A stretch of 64,000 bases of DNA, from contig NC_046674.1 of the NCBI RefSeq assembly GCF_003369915.1, forward strand, positions 16,988,001 through 17,052,000. Reading direction: 5' to 3'. Each line of letters begins with the position of its first letter. Position 1 is the stretch's first letter. A program made the translations under genes and the position numbers. The notes under the pieces were generated by a model. It searched no databases. It was not told the DNA's origin and saw nothing but the letters and a program-made list of their open reading frames with translations. This stretch comes from Drosophila miranda (Eukaryota > Arthropoda > Insecta > Diptera > Drosophilidae). Below, in pieces: positions 58,794 through 64,000 of the stretch.

Positions 58794-61700
58794 GTGTGTT
58801 CACAACACATTTATTCACTTTATTCATTTACTGAACACTATTAAAACTAAAACTATTAAACCTTAAATAAATAGAGCCTTAAGAGCCCCTTATATATTCT
58901 GGATCAGCACCCAATTACGTCTCAATTACGTTTCTTCTCATTCAGTTATGTGGATGCCTTCTTTGCATGCCGCTCTGCGATGAGATGAGTGTTCCTGTGG
59001 CATCTCTTGACGCTCGTCATGTGGCACTTAATCACATGCAGCTCCAATCAATTCCGAGCGCCTTTTAAGCCAGCGGGGCACACACAAATCAAACAAAGTG
59101 ATTTGCACGCCTCGACATTTCTCGATTGAATTATTATCACCAAAGTCGCATTGGGGACCCAGGCCTGAACTGGTGTCCAGGGGCCAGAAACAAGCGTCCA
59201 GTCAGCGAGTGACAGCTGTCGCTTCGACTGGTCCCCGGTCCCCGGTCCCCATCCCGAGTCTCTGGTCTCTGGTCTCTGGTCTCGACTTGGCCCGGCCACA
59301 ATGCCCCAGTGGCCATGTTCATGTTGCAGCCAGCGACCAAACGACAGACCGGCCATATTTGCAACGGGCGGACCAACAAGTTGCAAAACAAATTTGTCAG
59401 AGTTTTATCCATTTTTGGGCAGGCGTTGCAACTTTGGATTTGTGATTTGTGATTTGTGCAATGGGTTGTCGTTGTTGCAGTTGCCATTGCAGTTGTTATT
59501 GCTATTCCTATTGCTATTGCTGTTGCTGTTGCTGTTGCAGTTGTTGGAGTCGCTGGTTCCGGCGCAATGTTGTCATTAGCTAATTTGGCAGCCGTCTGCG
59601 TTTAATTAGAGGGCAGCCACAGAGCAGCACAGATGGAGCGCTGTAACTAAAACACTTTCGTTTTCTTTGCCTGCCACCCGGCCCCACCACTGTGCCATGC
59701 CCTCGCTGCGGCCACAGGTCTCCGCATGCCCATCCCGCTGCCTGCCAGAGATCACGTCTCACGTAGAGGCCATTAAAGGCCACAGCATCACGATCGAGTC
59801 GAAGCTGGAGCTGTGGCTGTGGCTGGAGTCGGAGTCGGAGTAGGAGTAGGAGTCGACGGACTGAATGACTTTGAGCCGGCCTGTCGTCACACCCCCATGT
59901 AATCCTCGCACGATCTCTGCGCTTGAACCTTTTTGATTAGGCTCGTGGTGGCGGTAGGCGAGAGGAACCAAGAACTGGCCAACTGACTGACAAACCCCTC
60001 AGCCCCTCAACTTCACCACTCTGCCACTCGTTCCACTGTTCCGTTGTGGAGGTCGTTAAAGTCGCTGCATCGCTGTTGCTGCTGTTGCTGCTGGGCCCGC
60101 AGATTTTGCCTGGTTTCCAGGGCTCAGGGCCTTGTCCTTTCTGCGCTTCATCAGGCCTTAGTTATGGATATGGGAGTCTACTCTATCCTTTCGAAGCGTG
60201 TTCACTACTTTGTAGGAGTTTCTCTAGACTTTAGAGGGGTTTTCGGATGAATTTCTGATCCCAGAATGGACCAGCATTACCTAAGAACAGACTCCATGAT
60301 TAGCACCTTGAAGTAATGCCAGAAGTCAGAATGGACGTAATAGTAGGGCCACATTGTCTGAATTCCAGCCACCTTTTGTTATCGTTGCCATTAGTTTTGG
60401 GTGTGAAAATGGGACCCATGAAGGCGTCACATACGGCGTCCAGTTCGCCACTTGAATAAATCCGATTTGAAAATGTGTTTGTAGCATTCCTTTAATATTT
60501 ATTACATTCCCCGCAAATCATAATTATTTATTGGACTTCCACTTTGTCCATGTTTTAATTTGTGACAATTTGTTGGGCTTTGAATTCCATTTGCAATTTC
60601 TCTGGCCATATTGGTGTGTGATTGGTGTGTGATATAAATTTAACAGAATTCTATATATGGATAGGGTGTACGCTAGTGTCTTATGCGACGAGTATCCTGG
60701 CCTAAAAGTCGAGGTTTTCTCTTTCCATTGAACGTTGTGCGAATGGGCCGAAACAGAGCCAGGCAGAGAGCGAGAGAAGGGAAAGGGGTAGACTGGATGC
60801 TGCTCCAATCCAATATTTGGTATTTTTGAAATACCGTCACGTTTCCACATTTTACTACTCACTTGTGGCACGTTGTTGCCATTGAGCATATCAGTTTGGA
60901 ATTTTATTGGCCACGCTTCTTCCTGCACCTTCCTTTCGGCCTTCTCCTTCTCCTCCTCCTCTCTCCTTCGTCTTGGCCATTTGGAGAGCCTCTCGCTGAT
61001 CTTGGCCTTGATAGCCAGGCGGCCACAAACTATTGGCGTAGTCAGAAAGCGGCTTCCATTCCACTCTCCCGCCGGCTCCTGACATTTATATTGGCAAATA
61101 TTTTAAATATTCCCCTCCCCCATATTCCACTGTTCTCCCCTTTGCCCTTCACTGCTCTGCTGTGCTCTGCTCCCACGTGTGGGTGTTGTCCTCCCATGCC
61201 GCCGCTTCAGGCGTCGTCGTTATCGCCTCACAATGGTCTTTATGACTGGAATGAGATGTGGGAATAGTCGGACGGACAGGGCACATCATTGTTTTTTTGA
61301 ATCGAAAGAATCTTTAATATAATTGGAATTTTTATTGTCATGTGAAGTCTTGAAAGAAGGAGGATGGACAGGGAGGAGGATGATGAGGAGAGACAACACC
61401 AAGTGGCTGCTGCTTGTGGGCCCCGGATCACTCTCCATCTCTAGCGCGTGTCCAATCAACCCTTTTGCGGATATAACTATGGAAAACAGGTCTTAAACTA
61501 GGTACAAGGAGGGGGAGCGTTGTGAGCCGCGGCAAAGCCCGCTGCTCTACTTGTTTACCTGGTACTCAGTCAATAAACAGTGCCGTACTCAAGTGTTGGC
61601 ACAGCAATTTTATTGTAATGTTTTGTACAACATCGTAAGCGAAAGAAGGCGAACAAACGTTTAGCATTTAGCATTTAGCACTTGTTAATGAGCCATGTTC

Positions 61701-61856
61701 TTGTAATTTAACCATATGGTAATTTATTTGGCTAAGGCCAAAGAGAGATAAGGAAACCACATAATCTGAGAATACAATCATTCTGCATTTTCCTAACCAG
61801 GGCCAATCGCAGACTGAAAGTATGGAAATTACAAATAGAGCTACCGACTTTCATAA

Positions 61857-62046
61857 GGTGTATAGTTCAACAATTCAAAAGCGACAGACGGACGGACAGA
61901 CAGACATGGCTATATCGACTTTGTTATCGATGCTGATCAAGAATATATGTACTTTAAGGGGTCGGAAACGCCTCCTTCTGGGTGTTACACACATCACCTT
62001 CCATCACAAATCCAATATACCCCTATTTTCTGTGCATTCCCGGTAT
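61857..62046 (+). repeat. Widespread Drosophila dispersed-repeat fragment
   Basis: Contains GACGGACAGACAGACATGGC, TGATCAAGAATATATGTACT, GGGGTCGGAAACGC and CCAATATACCCC in the order seen at many intergenic and intronic sites in Drosophila. I recall this block from many fly genomic sequences but cannot fix its repeat family. It makes a false upstream extension of the reading frame before the 62123 exon. Confidence 0.6.
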
Positions 62047-62122
62047 ACAGACAAAGGTATATTCCAACTTTCTGGGACTGAAAATGACACTGATTATTCT
62101 CCATTTAACTTTCGCCCCACAG

Positions 62123-64000
62123 TTGCCACACCACCGCCGACCTACCGCCCGAATGGCGGCGATCCAATCGCTACGGATGCCCCGTCTGGGGATGGACATG
62201 GACACCCACTGGGCTATGAAGATGCCGTTACTATAGAGCTGCAGACGCAGGAGAACGACTACGTTTTGGAAGAGTCCAGCCGTCGAGTGCATTCCACGCC
62301 GCCGCCATTCTACTGCCCCCTGCCGCTGACACCGCCGCCCAGCTACACAGAGTGGCAGGGAACGGGACCGGGAACAGGAGCAAGGTCAGGTCCGCCGCAG
62401 CTGGCGGAGAATGCAGCGTCGCCCACGCGAGCAACAGCCAACGAAGCAGCAGCGCGACAGCAGCAGGCAAGACGTCGCCGACGACTGCGGGAATTGCAGC
62501 AGCAGGAATTGCGATTCGCCTCTAGTACCGACAGCTCCAGCAGCAGCGGATCCAGCAGCGACTGCGCGTTGGGCAGCGGCGGCAGCGCAGTTAGACGCCA
62601 GCGCCGACGCAGACGCAGCCGCGGGCTGAGGGGTAAGCAGAGAAGAAAAGAGCCGCGGAGCTCCATCTAATACAAAATTTAATCCTTCAAACCCTGCAGA
62701 TGCCTATTGTCCGGACCTTTTGCACGCCTGCGCCCTGATTCTCCAGCAGCCCGGAAGCAGCGACAGTTCTGTGGGCAACTTTACGGCCACGCCTCCACCG
62801 CCACCACCAGCACCAACGCCCGGGCAGGAAGTGGGTGAGGAGGACGAGGAGGGACTCGAGTACAGCTCAGACTATGTGGAGATCGACGAGCTGCTGCCAC
62901 TAGTCGCTGCTGCCGTAGTGCCGAGAGCCAAAAGCACACCCCAACTGCAGCATGCTGTAGGACTAGGTCTCGACGACGACGCTATGGGTCAGAATCTGAG
63001 CCTGCGACGGCCTCGAATCTCACTCACCTGGGTCCTCCGGGAGCAGCAGCAGCCGCAGCCGGCGGCGCCAGAGCAGACCCCGAACCAGGACTCCAACGAG
63101 GTCAAGTCCTCGGATCTGGGTGGCGACCAGAAAGAGAACGAACCGCTGCAGACATCCATCAGCAATGGAAATGGTTGTCAGACGAGAACGGAGCCAGTGC
63201 CCACGCAGCTGGATGTCACCAAGAAGCGGTACAGGGTCAAGCAGCTGCCGGGCGGAGCGGAGCCGCTCAATGGGTACGCCACCACGCCTACGGGGCACCA
63301 GGCACCGGGCAACGGTCATCTGGGCCAGCAAAAGTTCTTCAGCAACCAGAATCTGCTGGACTACAAGGAAAGGGCGGTTCCACGTAGCCAGAGCCATGCG
63401 CAGGCCGGCGCTCCGGTGTCCGGCGCCTCCACCAAAGAGTTGCTCTTCGTGTGCACGCCCCAACGGGCGCCCAAGAGCGATGCGCACAGCGAGGCCCTGC
63501 TGCTGGCCCGGAAGCGGAACGAGATCCGCAAGAAGCTGGCCAGCCGGCTGCAGCAGGCGCGTTCCATGGGCGCTGGCGCCGCCTCCACCAACGCGGGAGA
63601 ATCGTCCAACGGCCAGGCGAGGGCTTCGACAGTCACGACAGCGGACTCGCTGAAGTGCACCTACTCGGAGCCCAGCCTTGTGGCAGCCTCGGAAGGGGGC
63701 TGCGGAGTGGCAGGAGGAGCGATCCCTCAGCAGCAGCGACGTCATCGTCACCGCAAGCGAAGGGACCGGAATCGGGTCCAGCGCTTCGGCTATGAGATTC
63801 ACAACGTGGACGAGTTCCTGTCGCGCTGTTCGCTAGCCACACCGGGAAACATACCCGTGGTCCTGGCCACGGCCAGCACCCTCTACCAGACGCGGCCGGG
63901 TGGGTATCAGCTGGAGATTCCCCTGCCGTTGGGCATGGTCGTGAATGCTGTCTTCAAGAACCAGAACTGGCTGTACGTGCAGACACCGCATGCGGAGGAG
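62123..64000 (+). CDS. PPxY-motif and SH3-like protein (internal part; both ends outside these exons)
   Basis: Exon 62123-62632 follows a strong acceptor (TTCGCCCCACAG). It has a phase-1 start and end, and after a 67-base intron joins exon 62700-64000, which stays open to the window edge. The protein has two PPxY motifs near its start, TPPPTYRPN and TPPPSYTEW, which bind WW domains of Nedd4- or Yorkie-type proteins. Next come an Arg-rich QQARRRRRLRELQQQ helix and a Ser-rich segment. Then there is a Pro-rich part, an acidic EEDEEGLEYSSDYVEIDELL stretch and basic HRHRKRRDRNRVQR. At the visible end NIPVVLATASTLYQ through NQNWLYVQTPHAEE looks like the first strands of an SH3-like domain. It is probably a cytoplasmic adaptor. 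I cannot name the gene. It has no in-frame ATG before residue ~245, so an upstream coding exon is required (candidate at 20411). Confidence 0.75.

Noticed and set aside
61822..62122. Open-frame extension upstream of exon 62123 with ATG 61822
   Set aside because: It runs through a dispersed repeat and a strong 3' splice site.
63020..63802. Minus-strand 260-codon frame
   Set aside because: Antisense of the open exon 62700-64000, which has matching phase with its neighbour and ordered sequence motifs.

Overview
This window is nuclear DNA from a fly of the genus Drosophila. Several genes are recognisable orthologues of D. melanogaster genes that I place, from memory, on chromosome 3L (Muller element D). 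They are an SRRM2/Cwc21-type splicing factor (CG7971), a C9orf78/Tls1-type factor, RpL23A, a Rab34/36-type GTPase (RabX6) and an axonemal dynein intermediate chain of the WDR78/DNAI4 type. Introns are mostly 50-70 bases with GTRAGT donors, promoters carry DRE, TOP or TATA elements, and the non-coding DNA is full of 5-, 6- and 18-base tandem repeats. The repeat load suggests the obscura group; that is inference.

Bases 1-17,216 are compact. CG7971 (minus strand, running off the left edge) has seven visible exons and a second, internal coding first exon at 5608-6374. A divergent DRE-bearing spacer separates it from the C9orf78 gene (9719-10719, plus). That gene converges on a minus-strand non-coding snoRNA host gene (about 10736-11598), whose introns carry three copies of one C/D-box snoRNA. 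RpL23A, a 47-base tandem repeat block, RabX6 and the dynein intermediate chain follow, all on the minus strand.

Bases 17,217-64,000 are gene-poor. I propose that much of this is one 41.6-kb intron of a plus-strand gene. Its candidate first coding exon is at 20411-20477, and its next exons (62123-62632 and 62700 to the right edge) encode a PPxY-motif and SH3-like protein. Inside this intron lie two TATA-driven genes for secreted proteins: a 525-residue PNPF-repeat protein (43306-44955, plus) and a 173-residue glycine/histidine-rich protein (50693-51403, minus). An orphan coding-like exon lies on the minus strand at 33216-33340. The rest is intronic or intergenic sequence with many simple repeats and a few diverged dispersed repeats.

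Functionally the left block mixes splicing factors, ribosome production (a ribosomal protein next to a likely rRNA-methylation guide) and cilium-linked genes (dynein intermediate chain, Rab34/36 GTPase). The most novel items are the three-copy snoRNA host gene, the alternative CG7971 N-terminus that removes the Cwc21 domain, a cluster of TGGAAGAC motifs upstream of it, a duplicated first exon near 20.1/20.4 kb, and the long nested intron. No CRISPR array, tRNA, rRNA or intact transposon was seen.
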